Shown one piece after another: positions 33,902 through 42,469 of a stretch of 64,000 bases of DNA; the first letter of the stretch is position 1; each line of letters opens with the position of its first letter. A program made the translations under genes and the position numbers. Location of the stretch: the NCBI GenBank assembly GCA_031286585.1, contig JAITUC010000005.1, forward strand, positions 62,001-126,000, in the 5' to 3' direction. The notes under the pieces were generated by a model. The model was not told the origin of the DNA and ran no database searches. It was given only the letters and a program-made list of their open reading frames with translations. Origin of the DNA: Delftia acidovorans (GTDB taxonomy: Bacteria; Pseudomonadota; Gammaproteobacteria; Burkholderiales; Burkholderiaceae_C).

Positions 33902-35621
33902 CGCTCTGGTCCTGGGTCACGCGCAGCACCTCGTCCAGCGTGGTGGCGCCCGAGGCCACCTTGCGCAGGCCGTCCTCGTAGAGGCTCAGCATGCCGCTCT
34001 TGGCCGCCAGCGCATGCAGGGAGTTGGCATCCTGCCCTTCGATGATGGCGCGGCGCAGCGGTTCGTCGATGACCATCAGTTCATGGATACCGGTACGGCC
34101 CTTGTAGCCCGTGCCGCGGCAGTGCTCGCAGCCCACGGCGCGGTAGACCGTGGAGCCTTCGTTCAGGAAGCGCTTGAGGCCACTGCCTTCGACGGCGGCG
34201 GCAGGCAGCGTGTCGGGCTGCTTGCACCGCGGGCACAGCGTGCGCACCAGGCGCTGGGCCAACACGCCATTGACGGAGGACGTGATCAGATAGCTCTCCA
34301 CGCCCATGTCGCGCATGCGGGTGACAGCGCCTGCGGCGGTGTTGGTGTGCAGGGTCGACAGCACCAAGTGGCCGGTCAGCGCGGACTGCACGGCGATCTG
34401 CGCGGTCTCGCCATCGCGCATTTCGCCGATCATGATGATGTCCGGGTCCTGGCGCAGGATGGAGCGCAGGGCATTGGCAAAGGTGAGGTCGATCTGCGGA
34501 TGGACCTGGATCTGGTTGATGCCATCGAGCTGGTATTCGACCGGGTCCTCGACGGTGATGATCTTGTTGGAGACCGCGTCGATCTTGGACAGGGCCGCAT
34601 ACAGCGTGGTGGTCTTGCCCGAGCCCGTAGGACCCGTGACCAGCACGATGCCGTGCGGCTTGGCCAGCAGCTCGTCGAAGCGTCCCAGCGTGTCGGTCGC
34701 AAAGCCCATGGTCTCCAGGCGCAGGCGCACGCTGGCACGGTCCAGCACCCGCATGACGATGCTCTCGCCATGCACCGTGGGCGCGGTGGAGACACGCAGG
34801 TCCAGTTCGCGGCCCTTGGCGCGGGTCTTGATGCGGCCGTCCTGCGGCAGGCGCCGCTCGGCAATGTCCAGATGGGCCAGCAGCTTGACGCGCGAGCCCA
34901 CGGCCGCGCTCAGCCGCGGAGGCACGAGTTCAGCGGCGTGGATCACGCCGTCCATGCGGTAGCGCACCTGCAACCCGGCCTCGAAGGGCTCCAGGTGGAT
35001 GTCGGAGGCATGCAGTTCGATGGCGCGGGAAATGATGCCCGTGACCAGGCGGATGACCGGCGCCTCGCTGGCCAGGTCCTTGAGGTGTTCGACGAAGTCG
35101 CCGCCCGTGGCGTCCGACTCCCAGTCCTGGCCCTCCTCGCCCTCGGGCTCCTGGACGGCTTCGGACAGGGCCTTGCGAATGTCGGCTTCCAGCGCCAGCA
35201 CGGGCTTGATCTGCAACCCGGTGGCAAGGCGCAGCGCCTTGGTGATGAAGGGGTCCTGCGGCACGGACATGGCCACTTCGAGCACGCCGTCCTGCAGCGA
35301 AATGGGACAGACGCACTGCGCATCCAGAAAGCTGGCCAGCAGGCCCGGCACATCGGGCAGCAGGTCGGGGAACTCTTCCGCGCGCAGCCAGCGCATGTGC
35401 AACTGCTCGGACAGTGCCTGGGCCACGTCGGTTTCCGCCACCACGCCCAGTTGGACCAGCACCTGGCCCAGATAGCCGCCCAGTTCCTGCTGTGCCTGCA
35501 GGGCGTTTTGCAGATCGCGCTCGTTCAGCTTGCCGGCGGAAAGCAGGCGCTCGCCCAGCCGTCCCTTGATGGGGGCCTCGACACCGGCAATCGGTTCCAT
35601 GACGTGATTGGTGGAAGACAT
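33894..35621 (-). CDS. gspE: type II secretion ATPase GspE
   Basis: A 575-residue hexameric ATPase that drives pseudopilus assembly. The N-terminal N1 domain (about 15-150) binds GspL. Walker A GPTGSGKTTTLYAAL is near residue 330, an Asp box lies at IITVEDPVEYQL, and Walker B is RQDPDIIMIGEMRD. The zinc-binding tetracysteine CPRC...CEHC is near 459-500 and is followed by YKGRTGIHEL. It is the first gene of the operon E-F-G-H-I-J-K-L-M-N-D. Prepilin peptidase GspO is not in the window. Confidence 0.96.
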   Translation of the reverse strand: MSSTNHVMEPIAGVEAPIKGRLGERLLSAGKLNERDLQNALQAQQELGGYLGQVLVQLGVVAETDVAQALSEQLHMRWLRAEEFPDLLPDVPGLLASFLDAQCVCPISLQDGVLEVAMSVPQDPFITKALRLATGLQIKPVLALEADIRKALSEAVQEPEGEEGQDWESDATGGDFVEHLKDLASEAPVIRLVTGIISRAIELHASDIHLEPFEAGLQVRYRMDGVIHAAELVPPRLSAAVGSRVKLLAHLDIAERRLPQDGRIKTRAKGRELDLRVSTAPTVHGESIVMRVLDRASVRLRLETMGFATDTLGRFDELLAKPHGIVLVTGPTGSGKTTTLYAALSKIDAVSNKIITVEDPVEYQLDGINQIQVHPQIDLTFANALRSILRQDPDIIMIGEMRDGETAQIAVQSALTGHLVLSTLHTNTAAGAVTRMRDMGVESYLITSSVNGVLAQRLVRTLCPRCKQPDTLPAAAVEGSGLKRFLNEGSTVYRAVGCEHCRGTGYKGRTGIHELMVIDEPLRRAIIEGQDANSLHALAAKSGMLSLYEDGLRKVASGATTLDEVLRVTQDQSDA

Positions 35622-35758
35622 TGCCGCGGATTATCCACTGTCGCCGCATCTCCCAGGAAAGGCGACCATTGCGCCCGCATTGGCCATCACCTTTCTGACA
35701 TCAAGTGTTACGCCAACCGGCGCCCGTCCGATGCCGCTGCGCTGGACGCACTGCCGCG

Positions 35759-36571
35759 TCAGGCAGCCTTCACCGCCTCGGCGGCCCTGCCGCTGGCATC
35801 TCCCCAGCGGCGCTGCGCCATGACCAGCAGGCCTTCGAAGATCAGGTTGTCCACCAGCTCGAAGGGCCGCGTCATGCTGGGCACCATCTTCCAGCCTGCA
35901 CCGCCGGCCATGACGCAGGCAGGCTCCATGCTGCAGTGCATGTACAGATGCTGGTACATGCGCTCCACGGCCCCGGCGATGGCGTAGGTGCCTCCGCTGG
36001 TCAGCGCATCGCTGGTGTTGGTGGGGAATGGCGTGACCGCGCCCGTGGGCACATGCAGGCCGGCAGTGCCACTTTCCAGGGCGCGCAGCATGATGCCGTG
36101 CCCTGGCAGGATGAGGCCGCCCATGAAGTGTCCATGCTGGTCCAGCGCATCCACGGTGACGGCGGTGCCGATCATGACCACGATCAGGGGCCGCTCGGGC
36201 CCGCGCTGCAGGATGTGCTGGCGGGCGCCGATCATGGCCACCCAGCGGTCCGCCCCCAGGCGCGACGGGAAGTCGTAGCCGTTGGTGACTCCGGCCTCGG
36301 CCGCGCTGGGCACGGCCCACTGCGGCTCGAAATCCCATCCCAGCATCATGTCGATCTGGTCATGCACGCGCCGGCGCGCCGTGTCTCCGGCCACCACGCA
36401 GCCCAGCATGCGCGTGGGCGTGGGCAGTTCGCTCCAAGGCCCTTCGGCCAGATGCTCTATGTGCTCGAGGAACTCCGCGCCGTGCGCCAACAAGGCGGCG
36501 CCAGGCCGATGCGCGTCGTACATCGCCCATTTCAAGCGGGTGTTGCCGATGTCTATGGCCAAAAAAGTCAT
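35759..36571 (-). CDS. coaX: type III pantothenate kinase
   Basis: A 270-residue ASKHA-fold kinase that starts coenzyme A synthesis by phosphorylating pantothenate. The opening [15 protein letters not shown] is the phosphate-binding loop. [14 protein letters not shown] is the pantothenate-site signature, followed by [13 protein letters not shown] and [16 protein letters not shown] chose the ATG at 36571 directly before that loop; the upstream in-frame extension is in the divergent promoter region. In many betaproteobacteria coaX follows birA, but here it lies between gspE and a LysM gene. Confidence 0.94.
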   Translation of the reverse strand: MTFLAIDIGNTRLKWAMYDAHRPGAALLAHGAEFLEHIEHLAEGPWSELPTPTRMLGCVVAGDTARRRVHDQIDMMLGWDFEPQWAVPSAAEAGVTNGYDFPSRLGADRWVAMIGARQHILQRGPERPLIVVMIGTAVTVDALDQHGHFMGGLILPGHGIMLRALESGTAGLHVPTGAVTPFPTNTSDALTSGGTYAIAGAVERMYQHLYMHCSMEPACVMAGGAGWKMVPSMTRPFELVDNLIFEGLLVMAQRRWGDASGRAAEAVKAA

Positions 36572-36672
36572 GGGCGCGATTATCGGAGTTTTCGGAAGGA
36601 TAGCGTCAGCCATGGACGACAACTGAGTGAGGACGTGAACGCAAGAATGGCGCAAATGTCAAAAATCCGGGA

Positions 36673-36692
36673 GCGCTGCTGCCCGGCAGCGC
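36673..36692. promoter_or_regulatory. inverted repeat in the coaX / LysM-gene divergent region
   Basis: A 7-bp inverted repeat (GCGCTGC / GCAGCGC, six-base loop) lies in the 185-base gap between divergent genes. It may be a regulator site or a transcript hairpin. No strong promoter boxes stand out by eye in this gap. Confidence 0.3.
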
Positions 36693-36756
36693 GCACTGAC
36701 ACTGTTAGGCGTTACATTGGCCTTTCCGTTTTTCCACCCACCAACAGGAGTCACCC

Positions 36757-37227
36757 ATGGGACTTTTCAGTTTCATCAAGGAAGCCGGCGAAAAGCTGTT
36801 CGGCGGCAGTGCCGCACAGGCAGCCGAGCCTGCGCAAGACCTGAATGCCAAGGCCGCCAAGGCCATCGAGACCTATATCGGCACGCAGAACCTGGGCGTC
36901 AGCGACGTGAAGGTGCAGTTCGACGGCTCGCAGGGCAAGGTCACGGTGCTGGGCACGGCCCCCACCCAGGCGGTCAAGGAAAAGGTGACGCTGTGCTGCG
37001 GCAACGTCTCCAGCGTGCAGTCGGTGGACAACCAGATGACGGTGACCAACCCCGAGCCCGAAGCCCAGTACCACGACGTGGTGCGCGGCGACACGCTGTC
37101 GGCCATTGCCAAGAAGTTCTATGGCGATGCCAACAAGTACCCGGTGATCTTCGAGGCCAACAAGCCCATGCTGAGCCACCCGGACAAGATCTACCCCGGC
37201 CAGAAGCTCCGCATCCCGGCGCTGTGA
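36757..37227 (+). CDS. BON and LysM domain protein (Kbp/YgaU-like)
   Basis: A 156-residue protein without a signal peptide, opening MGLFSFIKEAGEKLFGG. Residues about 25-95 form a BON domain (VKVQFDGSQGKVTVLGTAP), and about 105-156 a LysM domain (VVRGDTLSAIAKKFYGDANKY to YPGQKLRIPAL). This matches Kbp (YgaU), a potassium-binding cytoplasmic or periplasmic protein of Escherichia coli induced by osmotic stress. The ATG at 36757 is preceded by AGGAG. It stands alone on the plus strand, bounded by a terminator. Confidence 0.88.
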   Translation: MGLFSFIKEAGEKLFGGSAAQAAEPAQDLNAKAAKAIETYIGTQNLGVSDVKVQFDGSQGKVTVLGTAPTQAVKEKVTLCCGNVSSVQSVDNQMTVTNPEPEAQYHDVVRGDTLSAIAKKFYGDANKYPVIFEANKPMLSHPDKIYPGQKLRIPAL

Positions 37228-37242
37228 TCTCTTTGCCTCCGT

Positions 37243-37269
37243 AAAAAACCGCCTTCGGGCGGTTTTTTC
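37243..37269 (+). terminator. intrinsic terminator after the LysM gene
   Basis: AAAAAACCGCC and GGCGGTTTTTT arms with a TTCGGGC-type loop form a bidirectional-looking terminator 16 bases past the LysM-gene stop. It also serves the convergent maleate isomerase gene ending at 37287. Confidence 0.92.
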
Positions 37270-37286
37270 GTGGGCTCAGTCAGTAG

Positions 37287-38045
37287 TCAGTATTTGCCGC
37301 TCCACAGCGCACCGAATCCCGGAACGACTGTCGGCAAGCCCAGGCGTTTGAGCATCATGAACGTCGTGGCCACCGAGGAAGACAGCACGGGCAGGCCCAC
37401 ACGGTCCTCGATGGGCTGCACCGAGGCCAGCGAGGGCATCTGCACGCAGGCCGAGGCGATGACCGCGTCGGCATTGGCCGTGTTCAGGCGCCGCGTGATC
37501 TCGATGGGTGCGCGCGCATCCTGGGCACCCACCTGCAGGTTGTCGGCAATCTCCAGCGAGATGCTGTCCACCACTTCGATGCCTTCGTTCTCTATGTAGT
37601 CGATGACCAGCTGCGTCAGCGGCTTCATATAGGGAGCCAGCAGCGCCACTTTCTTCGCGCCGATGGCGTGCAGGCCATCGACCAGGGCGCCGGCGCTGGT
37701 GACCACGGGCGCGGGGCCGCCGTTGTCCACGGTGCGCTGGTGCAGGCGCGCCTCGGAGACCCGGTGGTAGCCACGCCCCATGCTCATGATGGCCACCAGG
37801 CAGGCATAGCCGAGCACATCGACACGCGCATCCGACAGCTCCAGCGCGCAGCGGTCGCTGTCGCCGTCCATGGCGGCCAGTTCCTCCTTGGTCACATGCT
37901 TCATGCGCATGCGGCTGGAGTGAAAGGTGAAACGCTCGGGCGCCAGGGCCTCGCGGGCACGCAGGATGGCGGGAATCTCGGTCTCCATCGTTGTGTTGGA
38001 GCTGGGCACGATCTGCCCGATGCGGAAATGGGTTTTGGCCGTCAT
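37287..38045 (-). CDS. maleate isomerase / Asp-Glu racemase family enzyme
   Basis: A 252-residue protein of the Asp/Glu/hydantoin racemase superfamily. PSSNTTMETEIP near the start and two cysteine motifs, LGYACLVAIMS and IASACVQMPSL, are the paired catalytic residues seen in maleate cis-trans isomerase (maleate to fumarate, last steps of nicotinate or gentisate-type degradation). Its start lies one base from the stop of the Bug receptor gene. The pair probably imports and processes a small dicarboxylate-like acid. Arylmalonate decarboxylase relatives are an alternative, since fold and cysteines are similar. Confidence 0.82.
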   Translation of the reverse strand: MTAKTHFRIGQIVPSSNTTMETEIPAILRAREALAPERFTFHSSRMRMKHVTKEELAAMDGDSDRCALELSDARVDVLGYACLVAIMSMGRGYHRVSEARLHQRTVDNGGPAPVVTSAGALVDGLHAIGAKKVALLAPYMKPLTQLVIDYIENEGIEVVDSISLEIADNLQVGAQDARAPIEITRRLNTANADAVIASACVQMPSLASVQPIEDRVGLPVLSSSVATTFMMLKRLGLPTVVPGFGALWSGKY

Positions 38046-38046
38046 G

Positions 38047-39021
38047 TCAATCCATCGTGATGTGGTTGGCCTTGATCACCTTGCCCCAGTGATCGGTCTC
38101 TCGCTGGACCAGGGCGGCCAGCGCCTGCGGGCCGAGGAATCGCGGCTCCACGCCCTGCAGGGCCGCGCGCTTTTGCACATCGGGCGACTCCAGGGAGGTC
38201 TTGAGCGCGTCCGACAGCCTGGCGATGGCCTCGGGCGGCGTGCCCGCAGGCGCGAACAGGCCGACCCAGGCTTCCAGTTCGAAGCCCGGCAGGCCCGCTT
38301 CGGCCGTGGTGGGCACATCGGGCAGCATGGGATGGCGCGTCTTGCTGGTCACGGCCAGGGCCCTGAGCTTGCCCGTCTGCACATGGCCCAGCACCGAAGG
38401 CGGCGTGGTGATGAACATCTGCACCTGGCCACCCAGCACGTCCTGGATGGCAGGGCCGGACCCCTTGTACGGCACATGCGTGATCTGGGTCTGGGTCACC
38501 TGGGCGAACACGGCCGTGCCCACATGGGACAGCGAGCCATTGCCCTGCGACGCGTAATTGACCTTGCCCGGGTTCTTGCGCAGATAGGCAATGAATTCCT
38601 GCAGATTGTTCGCCGGAACGGAAGGATGGACGGCGATCACATTGGTGGCAGCCACGATCAGCCCCACGGGCGCCAGCTCGGACTGTGCCCAGGGCAGCTT
38701 GGGGAACAGTGCCGGATTGCCCACGTGGTAGGCCGAATACGAGGCCAGCAGCGTGTAGCCGTCCTTGGGCGATCGGGCCACCATCTGGTAGGCGATGTTG
38801 CCGCTGGCGCCGCCCCGGTTGTCCACCACCACCGACTGTCCCAGCAGGCGCGACAGCGGGTCGGACGCCAGGCGTGCCGCCGTGTCCACCACACCGCCGG
38901 GCGGGTTGGGAACCACGACGGTGATGGACTTGGCTGGAAAGCCCTGGGCCAGGGCAGACCCTGCGCCCAGCAAGGCGGCGGCTGCCAGGCCGGCGGCCTG
39001 CAGCACAATGCGTCGATTCAT
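38047..39021 (-). CDS. Bug-family periplasmic solute receptor (TctC type)
   Basis: A 324-residue exported binding protein. A signal peptide (MNRRIVLQAAGLAAAALLG up to ALA) is followed by the Bug core: VVVPNPPGGVVDTAARL, VDNRGGASGNIAYQ, HVPYKGSGPAIQDVLGG and a C-terminal ALAALVQRETDHWGKV. Bug receptors feed tripartite tricarboxylate transporters or act as orphan sensors; no tctAB genes are next to it, as is usual in Comamonadaceae. Start chosen at the ATG at 39021; an ATG at 39033 adds four residues. Divergently transcribed LysR gene upstream likely controls it and the maleate isomerase gene downstream. Confidence 0.92.
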   Translation of the reverse strand: MNRRIVLQAAGLAAAALLGAGSALAQGFPAKSITVVVPNPPGGVVDTAARLASDPLSRLLGQSVVVDNRGGASGNIAYQMVARSPKDGYTLLASYSAYHVGNPALFPKLPWAQSELAPVGLIVAATNVIAVHPSVPANNLQEFIAYLRKNPGKVNYASQGNGSLSHVGTAVFAQVTQTQITHVPYKGSGPAIQDVLGGQVQMFITTPPSVLGHVQTGKLRALAVTSKTRHPMLPDVPTTAEAGLPGFELEAWVGLFAPAGTPPEAIARLSDALKTSLESPDVQKRAALQGVEPRFLGPQALAALVQRETDHWGKVIKANHITMD

Positions 39022-39126
39022 GCTTGTCTCCATGTTCTCTTTGTACCGGCGCATTCTTGCGGGCCTGCACGCGGCCGAACAGCCGTATCTCGTTGATCCA
39101 TCCTTCGCCTGTGGTGGAGGATGGGA
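39022..39126. promoter_or_regulatory. divergent promoter region between Bug receptor and LysR genes
   Basis: About 105 bases separate the two divergent starts. In LysR systems this is where T-N11-A operator sites lie, so it is the expected control region. A perfect GGAGG ribosome site at 39116-39120 abuts an ATG at 39121 and sits six bases before the ATG at 39127. It therefore supports 39127 as the LysR start. Confidence 0.55.
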
Positions 39127-40062
39127 ATGATCAACCTGCACCGCTTCGATCTGCTGACGCTGCGCCTGTATGTGGCCGTGGTCGATGCCGGCAGCCTCAC
39201 GGCCGGCTCGCGCACGCTGGGGCTGTCGCTGGCGGCGGCCAGCAAGCGGGTGGCCGAGCTGGAACAGCACTGCGGCGTGACCCTGCTGGTGCGCAGCAAG
39301 CGCGGCGTGACGCCCACGCCTGCCGGCCAGAGCATGTACCACCATGCGGTGGATGTGGTGGCCCGGCTGGAGCACCTGGCCCTGGCCATGGACGACTTTC
39401 GCAGCGGCGCCACGGGCCAGCTGCGCCTGTGGGCCAACAACTCGGCATTTGCGGGATTTCTGCCCCGGCTGCTGGCCGACTTCATGGCGGCCCATCCGGG
39501 TGTGTCGGTGGACCTGGAAGACGCGCTCAGCGAGGAGTCCGTGCGCGCCGTGCTCAGCGGCGTGGCCGAGCTGGCCATCATCGGGGAGAACACGCCCCTG
39601 GAAGGCCTGAGCACCCAGGTCTGCGATGTGGACGAGCTGGTGCTCGTCATGCCGCGCGGCCATGCGCTGGACACGGACGACGCCTCCCCCGTGCCCCTGG
39701 CCACCGTGCTGGACCACGACTTCGTGAGCCTGGCCCGCTCCACCTCGCTGATGCGGCGCATTGCGGCCGAGGCCGAATCCATCAACCGCCCCGTGCGGAT
39801 CCGCATCCAGGTGCGCAGCTTCGACGCCATGTGCCACATGGTCTCGGTCGGTCTGGGGCTGGCCATCCTGCCGCGCGCGGCCACCGCGCCGCACCTGGCC
39901 GCGCGGGCACTGCGGCTGCGCCCGCTGGGGGCGCTCAACACCCGGCGCCGGCTGCTGCTGGCCATGCGCTCGCAGGCCACGCTGTCAGGACCGGCCCAGG
40001 CCCTGGTGGACATGGTGGCCGCCCGGGCGGTGGCGCTGGGATTCGCGGAGCCGCCGCTCTGA
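39127..40062 (+). CDS. LysR family transcriptional regulator
   Basis: A 311-residue regulator. The N-terminal winged helix-turn-helix occupies about residues 5-65 (LRLYVAVVDAGSLTAGSRTLGLSLAAASKRVAELE). A periplasmic-binding-protein-like effector domain follows, including QLRLWANNSAFAGFL and GLGLAILPRAATA. Divergent from the Bug receptor and maleate isomerase genes, it is their probable activator with a small organic acid as coinducer. Start 39127 is set by ribosome-site spacing. Confidence 0.92.
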   Translation: MINLHRFDLLTLRLYVAVVDAGSLTAGSRTLGLSLAAASKRVAELEQHCGVTLLVRSKRGVTPTPAGQSMYHHAVDVVARLEHLALAMDDFRSGATGQLRLWANNSAFAGFLPRLLADFMAAHPGVSVDLEDALSEESVRAVLSGVAELAIIGENTPLEGLSTQVCDVDELVLVMPRGHALDTDDASPVPLATVLDHDFVSLARSTSLMRRIAAEAESINRPVRIRIQVRSFDAMCHMVSVGLGLAILPRAATAPHLAARALRLRPLGALNTRRRLLLAMRSQATLSGPAQALVDMVAARAVALGFAEPPL

Positions 40063-40084
40063 ACGACGCCAGGTCCGCGCCGGC

Positions 40085-40525
40085 TTACTGGCGCCAGGGC
40101 AGGCCGCGCAGGCGCCAGCCGCCGACATGGCCGCGCTGGCCGTTGGCGTCCACATCGCCCTCGAAGCCTTCGAGGATGTTGTAGGCCTCGATGCCCAGTT
40201 GCGCCGCGCGCTGGGCAGCGGCCACCGAGCGCACGCCGCTGCGGCACAGCAGGACCACCTTGCCGCCTTCAGGCACGGCGGCGCGCAGCTGGCTGTCGAA
40301 ATCGGGGTTCATCGCCATGGACGGCCACTGCTTCCAGGCCACGGCCACGGCACCCGGTACGCGGCCCACCCAGTCGCGCTCGGCATCGGTGCGCACATCG
40401 ACAAGCACGGCTTCGCCGGATTGCTGCCATTGCCAGGCAAGTTCGGGAGGAATGTCGCCTGCATAGCCCTGTGCGGGCTGGACGGTCAGGGGAATGGCTG
40501 CGGGAACGGGAGCGCTTGCGGTCAT
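40085..40525 (-). CDS. rhodanese-like sulfurtransferase
   Basis: A 146-residue single-domain rhodanese. The active-site loop is LLCRSGVRS, with the persulfide-forming cysteine. VLVDVRTDAERDWVGRVPGA gives the N-terminal signature. Its C-terminal YNILEGFEGDVDANGQRGHVGGWRLRGLPW ending is typical of the group annotated as rhodanese in sulfur transfer. No signal peptide is seen, so it is cytoplasmic. The longer upstream in-frame extension is rejected because the ATG at 40525 is directly before the folded domain. It is convergent with the LysR gene. Confidence 0.88.
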   Translation of the reverse strand: MTASAPVPAAIPLTVQPAQGYAGDIPPELAWQWQQSGEAVLVDVRTDAERDWVGRVPGAVAVAWKQWPSMAMNPDFDSQLRAAVPEGGKVVLLCRSGVRSVAAAQRAAQLGIEAYNILEGFEGDVDANGQRGHVGGWRLRGLPWRQ

Positions 40526-40641
40526 GGAATTGGCTTTCTGAATAGGACGCGGTTGTGTGCACGGCAAGAATAACCGTGCCGCCTGCGTGAAGACGCATGA
40601 GGCCGCCTGAAGTCGCCTCAAGTTGCCTTGGGCCGCCTCGC

Positions 40642-41571
40642 CTACTCCCAGGGTGGCAGCAGCCTGTCGCGCAGCACCTGGCGCTGCGCCTCCCAGCCCG
40701 GCATCACGCTGGCCACCGTGGCCCAGAAGCGCGGGCTGTGGTCCATGTACCGCAGATGGGACAGTTCGTGCACGACCACGTAGTCGATGACCTCGGGTGC
40801 ATGCTGCATGAGCCGCCAGTTCAGCCGGATGGCGCCCGCCGAGTTGGCACTTCCCCAGCGCGTGCTTGCGCTGGTCAGTCTCAGGCTGGTCCACTGCACG
40901 CCCAGGAGCGGTGCGTGGCGCTGCAGGCTGGCCGTGAACCAGGAGCGTGCCTCGCGCAGCATCCAGGCCTGCACGCAGGCGCGCACCTCGGCGGCCGATG
41001 CCGCGGGCGCCAGCGGCAGGTGCAGGGACTGGCTGCCGTCGGCCGCCTGTTCACGGTGTACCTGGCGCGTGCGCAGCGGCTGGGTTTCGCCGCCGGTCAG
41101 GCACAGCCGCAAGGGGCGGCCCAGATAGCCGATCTCTGCGCCGTGCTCCCAGCGAATGCGTGCCGCCTGCTGGGCTTGCTGGCGCTGGCCGGCCTCATGC
41201 AGCTTGCGCAGTATCCAGCCCGACTTCGCCTCCAGCGCCTGCGCGATGGCTGCCATGCTCACCCAGGCCGGTGCGCTGACCACCAGCCCCTGCGCGCCGA
41301 TGGTGAAGCCTATGGTGCGCCGGCGCGAGCGCTGCAGCCGGTAATGCAGCACCTGCCCCTGGAGGAGCGCCTGCTGGTTGGCCTCCGGGTGGATGCAGGG
41401 ACTGTGCTCGGGGATGGCGGATGGAGATGTAAGAGATGGAGGAGGAGGCGCGGATGGAGGCTGGACCGGGGGAGCAGCGGCCCTGTCACGGCGCGGCTTC
41501 AGCCCGCCATCCTGCGTTTGCACGGCAGGTGGCAGCAGCCAATCCCAACTGCGCTGTGCCGGGTCCACCAT
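40642..41571 (-). CDS. YgjP-like M48-type zinc metallopeptidase
   Basis: A 309-residue protein whose last 200 residues form a YgjP (DUF45/SprT-like) metallopeptidase domain. The zinc site VVVHELSHLRYMDHSPRFW contains HELSH and a third ligand farther on. WGSANSAGAIRLNW is the other family hallmark. The first roughly 80 residues are proline- and alanine-rich and variable. In this group the protein is co-transcribed with plsC and gmhB, as here (16 bases from plsC). Physiological substrates are unknown. Confidence 0.85.
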   Translation of the reverse strand: MVDPAQRSWDWLLPPAVQTQDGGLKPRRDRAAAPPVQPPSAPPPPSLTSPSAIPEHSPCIHPEANQQALLQGQVLHYRLQRSRRRTIGFTIGAQGLVVSAPAWVSMAAIAQALEAKSGWILRKLHEAGQRQQAQQAARIRWEHGAEIGYLGRPLRLCLTGGETQPLRTRQVHREQAADGSQSLHLPLAPAASAAEVRACVQAWMLREARSWFTASLQRHAPLLGVQWTSLRLTSASTRWGSANSAGAIRLNWRLMQHAPEVIDYVVVHELSHLRYMDHSPRFWATVASVMPGWEAQRQVLRDRLLPPWE

Positions 41572-41587
41572 GCCGCTCTCCGGCGCC

Positions 41588-42328
41588 TCAGGCGCGGTAG
41601 GCCTCGGGGTCGAGGCGCTGCATTTCTGCCTCGATCCAGTTTTCGACTTCCACCATCAACTCCTCGTGCTTGCGGCCCACGGAAGGAATGGGCTTGCCGA
41701 TGGAGACATCGACCACGCCCGGCGTCTTGATGAAGGCCTTGCGCGGCCAGCACTTGGCCGAGGTGACGGCAATGGGCACGACAGGCACGCCGGTCATGAT
41801 GGCCAGGCGCGTGGCGCCGGTCTTGTACTCGCCCTTTTGGCCGCGAGGGATGCGCGTGCCTTCGGGAAACATGATGACCCAGGTGCCCTGGCCCAGCAGG
41901 CGCCTGCCCTGCTCGACCACCTTGTGGAAGGCGCGTGAGCCGTGCTTGCGGTCGATGTGGATCATGTCCATGCTGCCGATGGACCAGCCGAAGAAGGGCA
42001 CCATGAGCAGCTCCTTCTTGAACACGTAGGCCAGCGGGCGCGGCATGATCGCCGGCATGAGGAAGGTCTCGTAGGTGGACTGGTGCTTGACCAGCAGCAC
42101 CACGCCCTGCTTGGGGTCGGTGGGCAGGTTCTCCATGCCCTGCACGCGGTGGCGCACGCCCATGATGACGCGGGCGCTGTCCACCGACAGCTTGAGCCAG
42201 GCGCGCGCCACGGCATAGACGCGGCGCGGCCCGCCGCCCAGCCAGCGCGTGAGCAGCACGGCCAGGGTGTAGGGGATCACGGTGATGCCCATCCAGAGCA
42301 TGTGGAGGGTGGAGCGGATCAGGGACAT
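41588..42328 (-). CDS. 1-acyl-sn-glycerol-3-phosphate acyltransferase (PlsC type)
   Basis: A 246-residue membrane-associated acyltransferase that makes phosphatidic acid. An N-terminal membrane helix (about residues 5-28) is followed by the catalytic motif VKHQSTYETF, an HX4E variant of the usual HX4D, and the substrate motif FPEGTRIPRGQ. Both are seen in betaproteobacterial PlsC. Its place after gmhB and glyQS matches a common Burkholderiales gene order. Confidence 0.9.
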   Translation of the reverse strand: MSLIRSTLHMLWMGITVIPYTLAVLLTRWLGGGPRRVYAVARAWLKLSVDSARVIMGVRHRVQGMENLPTDPKQGVVLLVKHQSTYETFLMPAIMPRPLAYVFKKELLMVPFFGWSIGSMDMIHIDRKHGSRAFHKVVEQGRRLLGQGTWVIMFPEGTRIPRGQKGEYKTGATRLAIMTGVPVVPIAVTSAKCWPRKAFIKTPGVVDVSIGKPIPSVGRKHEELMVEVENWIEAEMQRLDPEAYRA

Positions 42329-42469
42329 GGCGGCAGTGTGGTGCAGAAAGCGGCGCAGCGGCCGGGCGGCAGGCCCGGGCCTTGCGCCCTCAGGAATCGG
42401 AATTCACAAAGATAGCATTGTGCGCAGGATGGCAGGCCGGCTGCGCATGGGCAAACGCCGTTCAGGCGT

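Noticed and set aside
38047-39894. A 615-codon frame starting far upstream of the Bug receptor
   Set aside because: The first 290 residues overlap the LysR gene antisense, and the true protein begins with a signal peptide at 39021.
40580-40640. GCCGCCT-rich inverted repeats near 40.6 kb as a terminator
   Set aside because: Arms pair imperfectly and no T-run follows on either strand.
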